Source: Primula veris (Eukaryota > Streptophyta > Magnoliopsida > Ericales > Primulaceae). Taken from it: 64,000 bases of DNA. Every line of letters starts with the position of its first letter. The first letter of the stretch is position 1. Shown piece by piece: positions 10,013 to 18,728 of this stretch. The position numbers and the translations under genes were made by a program. The stretch is taken from NCBI GenBank assembly GCA_963682055.1, contig OY821747.1:20458126-20522125 (forward strand), given 5' to 3'. The notes under the pieces were generated by a model that had not been told where the DNA came from, did not search any database, and worked only from the letters and a program-made list of their open reading frames with translations.

Positions 10013-12757
10013 CTAAATGTTCGACCAATCCTTGGGCATTGGTGGCGCAGTACCCCCAATCGGATACTTCAGTCCCGACCAAGCGCTATGAGAAAGGGGC
10101 ACCCTCGCCAAATTCAATGCACGGACGTGACAGCCATATGCATAGTAATTGACGATGTGGGTGAACTGGTCCTGATCTTTAGCCCGAGCAGACTTCAATG
10201 AGGACACTTGGTCCTCAACCAATTTCTTCTCTGCCACCAGCTCTGCCTTCTCTTCGGCTAGAAGTTCCTTCTCGGCCTCCCACTTAGCTTTCTCCTCGGC
10301 CATAAGCACCTTATTGGCCTCATTTTCCTCAACCAGCCTGGCCTTCTCCTCAGCCAAACGATGGGCCAACTCAACCTCGGCACCATGCTGTTCCACCAAT
10401 AGCATGTTCTCGGCCTCTACCTGCTGCTTCTCGGTTTCCAATACCGCGAACCGCTCTCTCAGCTCAGCGGTGGCAAGGCAAATCTGCACAAATAAATTAT
10501 AAGATACCAACAAAGCTAGTCCAAAATTCAGTAGCGATGAGCTAAAACTTACGCGAAGGGCGTCTACATGGGCCTGCTCAATGTTCGCCATAGCCGGCCG
10601 AGCAGCCATATCACACATATTCTGGTGAGCAAGAGGCATAAGGGCGGTGCACGCCATCCTCATTGCTTGGGGTTGCCCCAACAAATCGCCCGCACACCTA
10701 GCAATGTAACGGGCCATAGACACCCCGTCCACCTCAGTCGGTACAGTGTTCTTCTCCCCCTTTTCGACAGACACATCCACCGCCTTGCCGGACACTTCCA
10801 CATCATCCCCGGTAAGCCCCACCTCTTTACCGCCAGCTACCACATTCTCCTCAACAACCATCACCTCCTCGACATCCTCAGTCTCAGGGGCCTCATCCTC
10901 GGCCACCTTCTCCTTTAGTGGTGACGAGACATTCGGAAGAGTCATAACATCCTCTTCCATGTCCACATTCAGGTTCACATAACCAAATAGGTCAGCGAAC
11001 GACCCCTGAAGCAAAATAATGCCCATTGATCGGGCCAGAGCAAGAGTAACCAACGACGAAGTTAGCAACTGAAAAGGTACGTTCAAGATAAATAGATAAT
11101 CAACAGGAATTTAATGTACGACAAAACCACTACACATTTGACGACCCAGATTTCCAGGAAGGAAATTCTGTGGTGCGATGTTGTGCGTCAGTCCCACATC
11201 GCCCAGATATGAGAGTACCCGTGTGGTATATGAGCTTAAAGATCCATTTACTATCAACAAGGCCTTTTAAATCCGTGCGGCACAATAGCGAGGACGGAAC
11301 TCCATAGCTAAGCGTGCTTAGCTTGGAGTAGTACCAGGATGGGTGACCCTCCTGGGAAGTTGTGCCAAAGCAAACAATATTGTTGATATGGGCGTGGTGG
11401 TTCGGTCCGTGGGGCCGGGTCGTTACAACACATACCTCATCTTCCGCTTTCTTGTCCGCGGTGGATGCGGCCAAGACTGCGCTCTCCTTTGGGGGAGACA
11501 TCTCTACAGTTTCCCTTAAAGGGGACAGCACAACATCGGTGACCTTTTCGGCCACCCGCGGCTTCTTCGAAACCTCCCCCCCGGACTCAGCTGCTCGGCG
11601 CTTAGGAAGGGAAGAAGCCTTTTTCTTTCCTAGGGCCTTAACCTGAGGCTTGATGACCGATAAGAAATCAGCCGCAGTCTCACCAGGAATAGCAGGTGGA
11701 ACGAGAACTCTATTCCTCGGCCCCGCTACGTACCCCAGCAGTTTGGGAACAGCACGGTTACTTGCATCCCTAGTAGAACTAGGGCCCCACCATTTCCAAA
11801 GTGCCAACAACACATCGGTATTGGGCGCACAGAGCTCAGGCATCTCGGGGGTAGAGGCAGCATGCTTGGGAATTACATGACCAGCCGGACACCAATTCAC
11901 CGAGGCAATCACAATGCCCAAATTGTGCTCTTTGTTCGTGTCGGGTATATCCAACACAAGCCGCGTGAAGCCACGAGAAGTCTTCAGGTACGAGCTTCGG
12001 CGCTCAAAGGTAAAGTAGTACACCCCGAACACATCCTTCAGCTCCACATTCACACCACTCAACTCCGACAACTTCTTAATCCTGTACAGAATACGGTAAC
12101 CGTTAACGGCAAGTTGACAGGGAGCAATTTGGAAAGCCTCAAAGAAGAAGGCCATCCATTCAGAAAGGGGGAGCTTCAGACCCCCGGTAAGAAGCGCCGA
12201 GGACCGAAGAGCTACCTCGCCTGCACCTACGTTCCCGAGGACTTCATCCTCCGTCCTCGGGAGCCGCAAATGTATATCGGCAGGTATGCCTGCACTCTTT
12301 TTAAAATCCTCCTCGTTAAATGGGCCAATTTGAACCAAACACTGGGCCAAAATATCCTGCTAAAACACCAAAGACACCCCATTAATCCAACAATAACCAC
12401 ACCAGAAACCAAACAAAACATACAGTTCCCAATCAGGATATCCAACCTAAGCCTCACCACAACATCCGCAAAAAACAATGCCTATACCTACAGCAAGAAA
12501 TACCAACAAATCAAACCAACCAAATACAAATTGCCAATCACCATCTACAGCTTAAGCATGACTACACAAAACCCACAGAAACAACAACAACAATTTCCAA
12601 AAACAATACAAAGATCCACCAACCCCCCGAAGCAAGAATTTATAGAGGAATAAGGAGTACTCAACAGACAATACAACACAGAAGACCAATCAATTAAGCA
12701 AACAAGCAAAAACGTATATGAAGGAATCCCAGTAATAATGGATATACTTACAGCCAT
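10013..12757 (-). CDS. Four-exon antisense gene, putative gypsy-type transposon (Transposase_28-like) protein, intact in copy 1
   Basis: Inferred model on the minus strand: exon 1 12757-12752 (ATGGCT), exon 2 12356-11436, exon 3 11068-10553, exon 4 10483-10013. Donors GTAAGT, GTATGT and GTAAGT; acceptors end in AG. The lengths give an unbroken 637-codon frame. Copy 2 has the same junctions (34571-37052), which strongly supports the model. Exon 2 holds a globular domain with LPLSEWMAFFFEAFQIAP, ELKDVFGVYYF and LLALWKWWGP, which I relate to the plant 'putative gypsy type transposon' (Transposase_28) family found in antisense ORFs of Tat elements. Exon 4 is an Ala/Glu/Lys-rich coiled coil. Intron 2 holds a 291-bp 5S-containing insertion. 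Intron 3 is 69 nt without a stop, so a retained form would stay in frame. Molecular role unknown. Confidence 0.8.
11138..11428 (-). mobile_element. Solo LTR of a Cassandra-like TRIM carrying a 5S rRNA-like segment
   Basis: A 291-bp insertion in intron 2 of the antisense gene, absent from copy 2. On the minus strand it runs TTGTAACGACCC...GGGTCGTCAA, an imperfect inverted terminus, and is flanked by CACAT (11133-11137 and 11429-11433; ACACAT counting one more base). On the plus strand 11296-11360 closely follows the 3' half of plant 5S rRNA, including AAGCGTGCTT, AGTAGTACCAGGATGGGTG and CCTGGGAAGT, i.e. the A-box/C-box internal control region. Cassandra elements are short non-coding LTR elements known for 5S sequence in their LTRs. 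With a single LTR, the strand of the element is not certain. Confidence 0.8.
11296..11360 (+). other. 5S rRNA-like internal promoter segment within the solo LTR
   Basis: Similar to the A box, intermediate element and C box region of plant 5S rRNA. The 5' half of 5S is not recognisable, so this is not a 5S gene. It could still direct RNA polymerase III. Confidence 0.75.
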
Positions 12758-13520
12758 TATGAGGGAGAGAATATAGCCTTGGAGATATATTTTCTTCGAC
12801 AAAATGATAGCAGAAGATATTTTCTAGAGATAAGTATAAACCCTAAGAGAGAGAAAGGATGGGGGAAATTATGGGAAAGATAAGATCAAAAAGTATTACT
12901 TAGAGAAGTATAAGGAGTGGAGCCACAAAAAAGGGGAATAAAATATTAACCATCCTTTCGTGTGACAGAGGTTTACCTCTTTTCAGCCACAGAAAAGTCA
13001 AAACCACCCTCAGATATTTTAAAATCAACGTTCCAGATCTGGCCACGTCAATAGCTTAGCCCACTAACCCATGCACTTCACATCATTGCACCTATATAAA
13101 CGGCCAGTGGACCCCACCACGTAAAACTTACAGCATACGCTACCACTATTACTACAAGCAATGAGGAACAATGATTACCACCGAGGATAACCACTGAATA
13201 ACTTCCTCGACGCCAAACAGTTAATTACCACATGAACACCGAACAAGGTAAACGAAGACCATTCCTAGCTCGACGGCAGTAAGCCTCAAATCTAGCAACG
13301 CTCTCCGAGGAGATAACCATGATAATTACGGTGTACCTTGCTCGGTGAACAATACCAAGATACAGCATGGTTTCAAAATGAAGAAAGAGCCAAGTAAATA
13401 AGAATAAGCAATAAACGAATTGCAAAAATAAGCAGAATTTTTATTCATCCACAAAGGGGGAAACAAACAAGTACAACGGCAAAAGAAAAAGAAACATCTT
13501 TACAAGAAAGCCACCTATCC
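12758..13520. other. Upstream region of the antisense gene and 3' flank of antisense ORF V
   Basis: Non-coding. It would contain the promoter and 5' UTR of the spliced antisense gene, but I see no clear TATA box. TTTATT at 13439-13444 is AATAAA on the minus strand, downstream of ORF V. No other feature is supported. Confidence 0.5.
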
Positions 13521-13877
13521 CTAAAACTTAGAACTACCCCCCACATCGGCATCCTTCTTTGCCAAGAGCTCTTTGAGATGCTCCTTTTCCTTAATCAAGC
13601 GGGAAATACCAGCCTCCGCTTGGTGCAGAGCATAAGACTGAGACTTACACTTCTGCTCGGCTTCAAAACGAGCAGTACCCTCCTCCTCCCAATACTGTTT
13701 AAACCTCCTCACTTCGGTCTGAGCACACTTAAGATCGACTTTCAGCCAAGATATCTCGATCTCTTTCAACTCAAGAGGAGTCAAATCCTCAAAACCAAGG
13801 GGACGGGGTAGCACATAAGTAGGCTCCTCTTCAAGAAGGGCTTTCTTTTTTGCAGCAGATCTGGTAAGAGGGGCCAT
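13521..13877 (-). CDS. Antisense ORF V of Tat copy 1, small coiled-coil protein
   Basis: I start at the ATG giving MAPLTRSAAKKKALLEEE (13877) because copy 2 begins MAPITRSASKKKALVEEE at its own internal ATG and a TATA box lies 90 nt upstream in both. 118 residues: a basic N-terminus, LPRPLGF, then a long amphipathic helix (ELKEIEISWLKVDLKCAQTE, VRRFKQYWEEEGTARFEAEQ) ending DADVGGSSKF. AATAAA follows at 13444-13439. No enzymatic motif seen; function unknown. Intact in both copies. Confidence 0.75.
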   Translation of the reverse strand: MAPLTRSAAKKKALLEEEPTYVLPRPLGFEDLTPLELKEIEISWLKVDLKCAQTEVRRFKQYWEEEGTARFEAEQKCKSQSYALHQAEAGISRLIKEKEHLKELLAKKDADVGGSSKF

Positions 13878-13960
13878 CTCAAAGAGAAACTGGTTAAGAA
13901 AACAAGTGAGAGAAAGAAGAGGGAAAAATATGATAAACAAAATGCAAAACAATAGGGAGC

Positions 13961-13967
13961 ATTTATA
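13961..13967 (-). promoter_or_regulatory. TATA box of antisense ORF V (copy 1)
   Basis: TATAAAT on the minus strand, 90 nt before the ATG. In copy 2 the distance is also 90 nt. Confidence 0.7.
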
Positions 13968-14171
13968 GGGAATCAGAAGGTGCGAATGGCGAAGCGGTGC
14001 AATAAACGAAAAGGCACAAGATACGAGGCGTTACAACAGTTCAAAATACAAAGGGGCACAAAGTACAAGGAGTTATGAAAAGTCCAGCATAAGAAAAGGC
14101 ACGAGATACAAAGAGGCCACAAAATCCAAATACAAAATGGAAAAATACATCAGAAAATAAGCCCAATTAAA

Positions 14172-14642
14172 TTAAGGATCAATGGCCGCGAAAGCTGAGC
14201 TGCCAGACCGAGAAAAAGGATCCCGAAGAACAGCACGACCAGAGCCAAATAACCGAGCTCCTAATGAGGAGTTGAGGACGGTCAAGCACTCATTTTCTCT
14301 AGAGAGAGCGGTGATTTGACCTCTGAGCCGAGCATTCTCATATGCCATACTAGTAAGGCCGTGAGGACCGTTATCAAACTCGTTCTGAGCTTGATCCCAA
14401 ATTTCCTCAGCCTGATACCAAGAGTTAGCCAACTGATTCCTCCTCGACAGCAACTGGTCAAGCTGTCGACTCAGGGCTGAGATCTTGGTCCATTTAAGGG
14501 TTACCTCGGGATAGGGGTTAAACTGTCTGAAAGCCAGGACCCCATAGTCCCTCTCGAGTCTTTCCATGTGATGACGGACCCGAGACATTTCAGCATCTAA
14601 GTCCTTCATTTGAACATGATATCTCACCACTGGCTCAGACAT
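14172..14642 (-). CDS. Antisense ORF IV of Tat copy 1, coiled-coil protein
   Basis: 156 residues, MSEPVVRYHVQMKDLDAEMS..., matching 32774-33253 in copy 2 along the whole length (ALSRQLDQLLSRRNQLANSW, YQAEEIWDQAQNEFDNGP). Heptad-like Leu/Glu/Arg spacing suggests a coiled coil; the tail ends FSRSGSSAFAAIDP, near-identical to copy 2. No catalytic motif, no membrane segment. TATA box 107 nt upstream. Function unknown. Confidence 0.75.
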   Translation of the reverse strand: MSEPVVRYHVQMKDLDAEMSRVRHHMERLERDYGVLAFRQFNPYPEVTLKWTKISALSRQLDQLLSRRNQLANSWYQAEEIWDQAQNEFDNGPHGLTSMAYENARLRGQITALSRENECLTVLNSSLGARLFGSGRAVLRDPFSRSGSSAFAAIDP

Positions 14643-14741
14643 TCTTAAAAGGTTGTTATACCAATGGAGAAAGAAGAAGGGATAAGAAATAGAGGAGAAA
14701 AGCTTGTAGGAGATAATGATACTTGAAAAAAGAGGAAAGGG

Positions 14742-14749
14742 TATTTATA
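14742..14749 (-). promoter_or_regulatory. TATA box of antisense ORF IV (copy 1)
   Basis: TATAAATA on the minus strand, 107 nt before the ATG; 106 nt in copy 2. Confidence 0.7.
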
Positions 14750-14939
14750 GAGCAAAGATAGTATGGCATTGTCTGACATTGCCTGTGAACACACATCTTT
14801 GACCAAACCTGCCATACCTTAGATATCACATGGCTACAGTACGGCAAGAAATGAAGTACAAGATATTCAAAGGTCCACATTCCAGAAAACGACAAACCAC
14901 AAGTACAAAAAGAAAAACAAAAGAAGATGCGAATATATT

Positions 14940-15310
14940 TTTCATTAATAAAGATGGGATACACAGTTGATTCATTACATCAGAGGACAACATCAAAAGA
15001 AAGACTATTACATCAGAGGACAACGTCCAAAGGAGATCAGTTACATCAAAGAGCCAAGCGAACAAGAGATACGAAGAAAAGAAACATAAAACAAAGAGAA
15101 GCACGAAGAAAACGAAGAAGAAAAACTTTCAAGGAGACACAGAAGAAAAAGAAAAAGAAGAAAGTCCTCAGGTGTGAGAGAAGAAAGTATAAAACAAAGC
15201 AAAAAAATGAAGAAGAAAAATGAAAAGTGCTCAAATAGAGAGAACAAAGTATAAAATAGGAAAAGAAGTACAAGAAAATAAAACAAAAGAAATTATTGGG
15301 GCGAAGTTGA
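14940..15310 (-). other. Polypyrimidine tract of the antisense strand
   Basis: The plus strand is strongly purine-rich (AAGAAGAAAAAC-type sequence) around 15040-15290. The same place in copy 2 (31746-32270) is a pyrimidine-rich tract on its antisense-gene strand. It lies between antisense ORFs IV and III in both. Translations of it are low-complexity and not taken as genes. Confidence 0.7.
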
Positions 15311-15588
15311 TCAGTATCGATGAGAAGGCCGCGCAGGTCTTGCAGCGTCTTGTAGCGAAGGATTCCTCCTCAGAACTTCGTTCTCGTCGAGCAGAGATTG
15401 ATGAGCATGCCTGCAATAGACCATCTCGGTCCTCAGCCAAGTCAACTCCTTCACCATTTCCTTGTGATGACCACGCATCACTTCCAACTCCACTCAGCAT
15501 CTCTCAAAAGCTTTAGTGCATTTCCATAAGAGGCCTTAAAAGACTCCTCTTGCAAAGCGAAAGCAGAACTGGAAAATGGGGAAGCCAT
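15311..15588 (-). pseudogene. Antisense ORF III of Tat copy 1 (frameshifted)
   Basis: From an ATG at 15588 the frame reads MASPFSSSAFALQEESFKAS and then KLLRDAE, parallel to LLRDAEEELKVMRYHH of copy 2. One base is missing just after this point, and the matching sequence continues in another frame (MRGHHKEMVKELTWLRTEM, LLDENEVLRRNPSLQD, PARPSHRY). TATA box 90 nt upstream. A small coiled-coil protein of unknown function, broken here and open in copy 2. Confidence 0.72.
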
Positions 15589-15670
15589 TGCAATTTACAG
15601 GAACAAGGATATATATGTATAGCAGGAGTGTATGGAGAGATTATGAAGAAAAACTTAAGTTCAAAAGAGC

Positions 15671-15678
15671 TATTTATA
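15671..15678 (-). promoter_or_regulatory. TATA box of antisense ORF III (copy 1)
   Basis: TATAAATA on the minus strand, 90 nt before the ATG; 92 nt in copy 2. Confidence 0.68.
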
Positions 15679-16067
15679 GATGAATTAAGGAAGGTATGAG
15701 GTGAAGAGTCGCGACCGTTTCAGAAAAGGTTTAAAGAAGAGTGCGCCATTGAAGAGACGCGACTGTTCAAAAGGTACTGTTCATGATCCACTCTTGGATT
15801 TGTTCCATTATTTTAATAGATATTGGAAAAAGAGATACATGCATATGCTTATGGGAAAGTGCAACCATCTCAAGTGCATTAAATAAGATCCCTTGCACAA
15901 GGCTCGAGGAAGCCCAGTGGATAAGATCAAGCACAAGGCTCAAGAAAACTCATTTATGAAGCCACACGCGCGCGCATTAAAGAAAAATTGCATGGGGAAA
16001 ATAAAACAGATAAGAACCAGAAAAAGAATTTTTATTGATTAATTGTAACTCCATTACAAGAGGCCGG

Positions 16068-16436
16068 TCAACAAAAAGAAATTACAAAAAAGAAAAGAGA
16101 ATTATTTAGCAGAAGGGCCTGCTTCGTCGGCTTCGTCTTAGACCGAGCATACACTTCCTTGAGGGCCAATTTGTAAGCCCTCTTGAAAGCCACATGCCGG
16201 TCTCTAGAAGCCTCAAGCTCCTTAATCTGAGCACGCGCCCAAATGTTGTCGATCAAAGCCCTCTGATAGTCACTTTCCAAGGAGGCCAAGTTTCCCTCCA
16301 GTACCACAGCCCGACGAGCTTCCCTCGGCAAAGAGGCAAACCTCCTCTTGAGAACACGTGACTTCCTAACCTCTTCCTCTAAATGAGCGACATATTCAGG
16401 AAGGTTATCTCCACTAGTTCCGTTAGGAGAAGTCAT
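16068..16436 (-). CDS. Antisense ORF II of Tat copy 1, small coiled-coil protein
   Basis: Start chosen at 16436 (MTSPNGTSGDNLPEYVAHLE), not the longer open frame, because it lies 57 nt after a TATA box exactly as in copy 2 and because copy 2 begins MAFPLENYGDNLPEYVARLE. 122 residues: an acidic N-terminal motif GDNLPEY, then helix, then IKELEASRDRHVAFKRAYKL and ALKEVYARSK. The N- and C-terminal blocks are shared with antisense ORF I, so the two are paralogues. TTTATT at 16031-16036 is an AATAAA signal 32 nt past the stop. Function unknown. Confidence 0.78.
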   Translation of the reverse strand: MTSPNGTSGDNLPEYVAHLEEEVRKSRVLKRRFASLPREARRAVVLEGNLASLESDYQRALIDNIWARAQIKELEASRDRHVAFKRAYKLALKEVYARSKTKPTKQALLLNNSLFFFVISFC

Positions 16437-16486
16437 TGGTTCGTTATAAAAGATTGAACTATAGAAAGAGAGCAGGAACAGCCCCC

Positions 16487-16493
16487 TTTTATA
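16487..16493 (-). promoter_or_regulatory. TATA box of antisense ORF II (copy 1)
   Basis: TATAAAA on the minus strand, 57 nt before the ATG, the same distance as in copy 2. Confidence 0.72.
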
Positions 16494-16722
16494 AGGAGAA
16501 ATAAGGGATAGATCGAAGGTCATCTCAAAGAAAGACAACACTCTTGAGCTTCCCAAAGACATTTATGGCTAACTAACAACAGTTCTAGCATAATTACGGC
16601 ATCCAATGAGGTATTAAGAAGTAAACAGACAAAAATGAGAATAAGAAAGCATTTTATTAATTTCAACAACTCGGTTACATCTTGGTGATGACACCCAATA
16701 CAAAAGAAATTATAAAAGCTAA

Positions 16723-17034
16723 TTATTCCGAGGAAGAGCCTGCTTCAACGTCATCCGACCCCGGTTTGGACCGATCATGCAGCTCCTTAAAGGCAAGCTT
16801 ATAAGCCCTTTTGGCTACCCTTTGCTTATCAAGAGCAGCCTCGAGCCTTTTTATCCGTTCAAAAGCCCAATCCAGATCGGCCATCGTCAAGTGATGAGCC
16901 GTGTCCATATCCGACAACCTTTTGGTTACCTCAGCCAACTTCCTCTTCACCCTACGAGCCGTCTTGACCTCGTTTTCCAAGAAAGCAGTATATTCGGGAG
17001 AGTTGTCACCAGTAGAACCAGGGGAAGAAGTCAT
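16723..17034 (-). CDS. Antisense ORF I of Tat copy 1, small coiled-coil protein
   Basis: 103 residues, MTSSPGSTGDNSPEYTAFLE..., matching 29855-30175 in copy 2. Shared blocks are RLSDMD, HHLTMADLDWAFERIKRLEA, KRAYKLAFKELHDRSKP and an acidic Ser-rich tail. Mostly helical, charged, no membrane segment. It resembles ORF II at both ends (GDNxPEY and KRAYKLAxKE). TATA box 62 nt upstream and AATAAA (16658-16653) downstream. It lies ~275 bp inside the 3' LTR. Function unknown. Confidence 0.78.
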   Translation of the reverse strand: MTSSPGSTGDNSPEYTAFLENEVKTARRVKRKLAEVTKRLSDMDTAHHLTMADLDWAFERIKRLEAALDKQRVAKRAYKLAFKELHDRSKPGSDDVEAGSSSE

Positions 17035-17089
17035 TACGTAACCAGCAAGTGGTAATAAAATAGATGATTATGGGTAGGGCATTCCCTTG

Positions 17090-17096
17090 TTATATA
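17090..17096 (-). promoter_or_regulatory. TATA box of antisense ORF I (copy 1)
   Basis: TATATAA on the minus strand, 62 nt before the ATG; 60 nt in copy 2. Confidence 0.7.
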
Positions 17097-17309
17097 GTAA
17101 ATAAATGTTGGGAAGGTCAAAGATTTTCCTCGAAACAAGATATCAAGATAAGACTTTTCAATGACCTCAAATGGACCCCAGGGAACGGTCATAAATATAT
17201 TACGTTTCTCAATGAAGCATTGGGAACAGCAGGACCAAAGTAACATCCTCGACGGACCGATCATGACTCCCTCGACGTGGAGACCACACCGAGGAAGTCA
17301 GGGAGCACT

Positions 17310-17865
17310 TGATAGAACACAAAAATTAGACCCGAATATGTCTATTCGGGTATGAATCGACCCAACCCTTACTACTGGGTATCCAATGCTTAAATAATGG
17401 GTATTGGGTTACAACATGCCTTTCTTTGGGAATATGGGTGTATATATTGTTAAAAGCCCAAGCCCACTTAACAAGGGACCCATGTCCGAAAATCCCATGA
17501 GATGGTGACATATGTCAACATCCTAAGAGGCATATTTGCCTATAAATAGCCAAGTACCCTCATTTAAAGAGGACGAGAAAATCTATCTAAAAAATATAGA
17601 GAGAAAAGAAAAAAACTTGTCAGATCTTATCACAATAGATAGCAAGCCGAGCAAGACTCAAAACCGATCACCGAGAACAGAGAAAGACCAAGATTAAGAG
17701 CAAGTTGTAATATCGAGCATAAGTGCAAATAGGAAATTGTAATCCGAGCAAGTACATCACCGAGCAATAATAAAGAATAAAGAAGTGTTTAATATTTATT
17801 CTCTTGTATATATTATATTATCGTTGAAAAGTCTAACGCCAACGAACAAAGTTATGGCTTTATCA
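17310..17865 (+). repeat. 3' LTR of Tat copy 1
   Basis: 556 bp, TGATAGAAC...TTTATCA, followed by the GTGTG target duplication (17866-17870). The purine-rich stretch before it (GAGGAAGTCAGGGAGCACT) is the candidate polypurine tract. Confidence 0.93.
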
Positions 17866-18728
17866 GTGTGTATGTTCATTTACGTTTACATACGTTTATT
17901 CTGTCCATATACTTATCTTAACCATAATTATTATCGCTGCGTATTGAGTGTGATCTCTTGAGTGATTATTTACGGTAATAAAACAAATGTTTTATCATAA
18001 TATTTAAATATATTTAGTTGAGAACCATTCTTCTTCTTCTTTTTTTTTTAAAATTAAACTAAAACTTTTATTGAAACAACCGTAACAAGCTACAAACTTA
18101 GGAAGAGAATATATTTAAATATTATGATAAAACTGTTGTGTGTGTGTGTAAAATGTATTTTTGCTCTCATGTGAATATCAGGAACCAATTAAAATTTTGA
18201 ATTAAAACACGAAATGTTAATGTAACCGACTCTATAAAGATCAGGACCGTATTCGACTATTAAATATAGGCTGTGCACTAATTGATAAAGAAAGTATAGT
18301 CATTTTGGGTCTATTGACAACATATTAATCGGTATAAGCTCGAAACTTTTGATTTCTCCATTTTGCCGATTGATATGTTATATTTATTTATTATTATTTC
18401 TCTATGAATCTAACATATATACTTCGGCTAACTTAATAAACCTTTGTTATTTTTATTAACAACAAAATAAGAATACAAAGGAATTGTAGTTAAAAGTTGA
18501 GGTTTGCTATATTTCTTAAAAAAAACAATATTTTATTGAAATGTTCATTTATGGTTTTATTTCTATTTCATGACATATAATACGTTTTCTTTACATTTGT
18601 AAAAAAAGGCTTCTCAGTCAGGACCTACTTGGTTTAGAGCATCCTGACTAAAAGTTTTATCCTAAATGTTTGTCCACGTCTATATACTAACTTAGCCCAA
18701 CTTGTTTACACGGGTGTATCAATACCGA
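17866..18728. other. AT-rich intergenic DNA with a 25-bp perfect inverted repeat
   Basis: No gene seen. 17990-18014 and 18108-18132 are exact reverse complements (start TTTTATCATAAT...), separated by 93 bases that include a pyrimidine tract. This could be the end pair of a small foldback element. Confidence 0.7.

Larger units (their letters stand above)
1997..17865 (+). mobile_element. Tat-lineage Ty3/gypsy retrotransposon, copy 1 (full length, defective)
   Basis: A 15.9-kb element bounded by LTRs 1997-2561 and 17310-17865 and by identical GTGTG target duplications (1992-1996, 17866-17870). Order: 5' LTR, primer site, gag, pol with an archaeal-type RNase H before integrase, two tandem arrays, a block of antisense genes (8279-17034), 3' LTR. 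The extra RNase H, long 3' region and antisense ORFs are Tat-lineage traits; tandem repeats plus antisense ORFs recall Retand. The LTRs differ at 13 or more sites plus an A-rich length difference, so this insertion is clearly older than copy 2. Gag-pol is broken by in-frame stops, frameshifts and deletions, so the element cannot move by itself. Confidence 0.93.

Noticed and set aside
11296..11360. 5S rRNA gene
   Set aside because: Only the 3' half is recognisable and it is inside an LTR-like insertion with a target duplication.
14826..15286. Open frames on both strands (75-98 codons)
   Set aside because: Low-complexity reading of the purine/pyrimidine tract, not conserved with copy 2.
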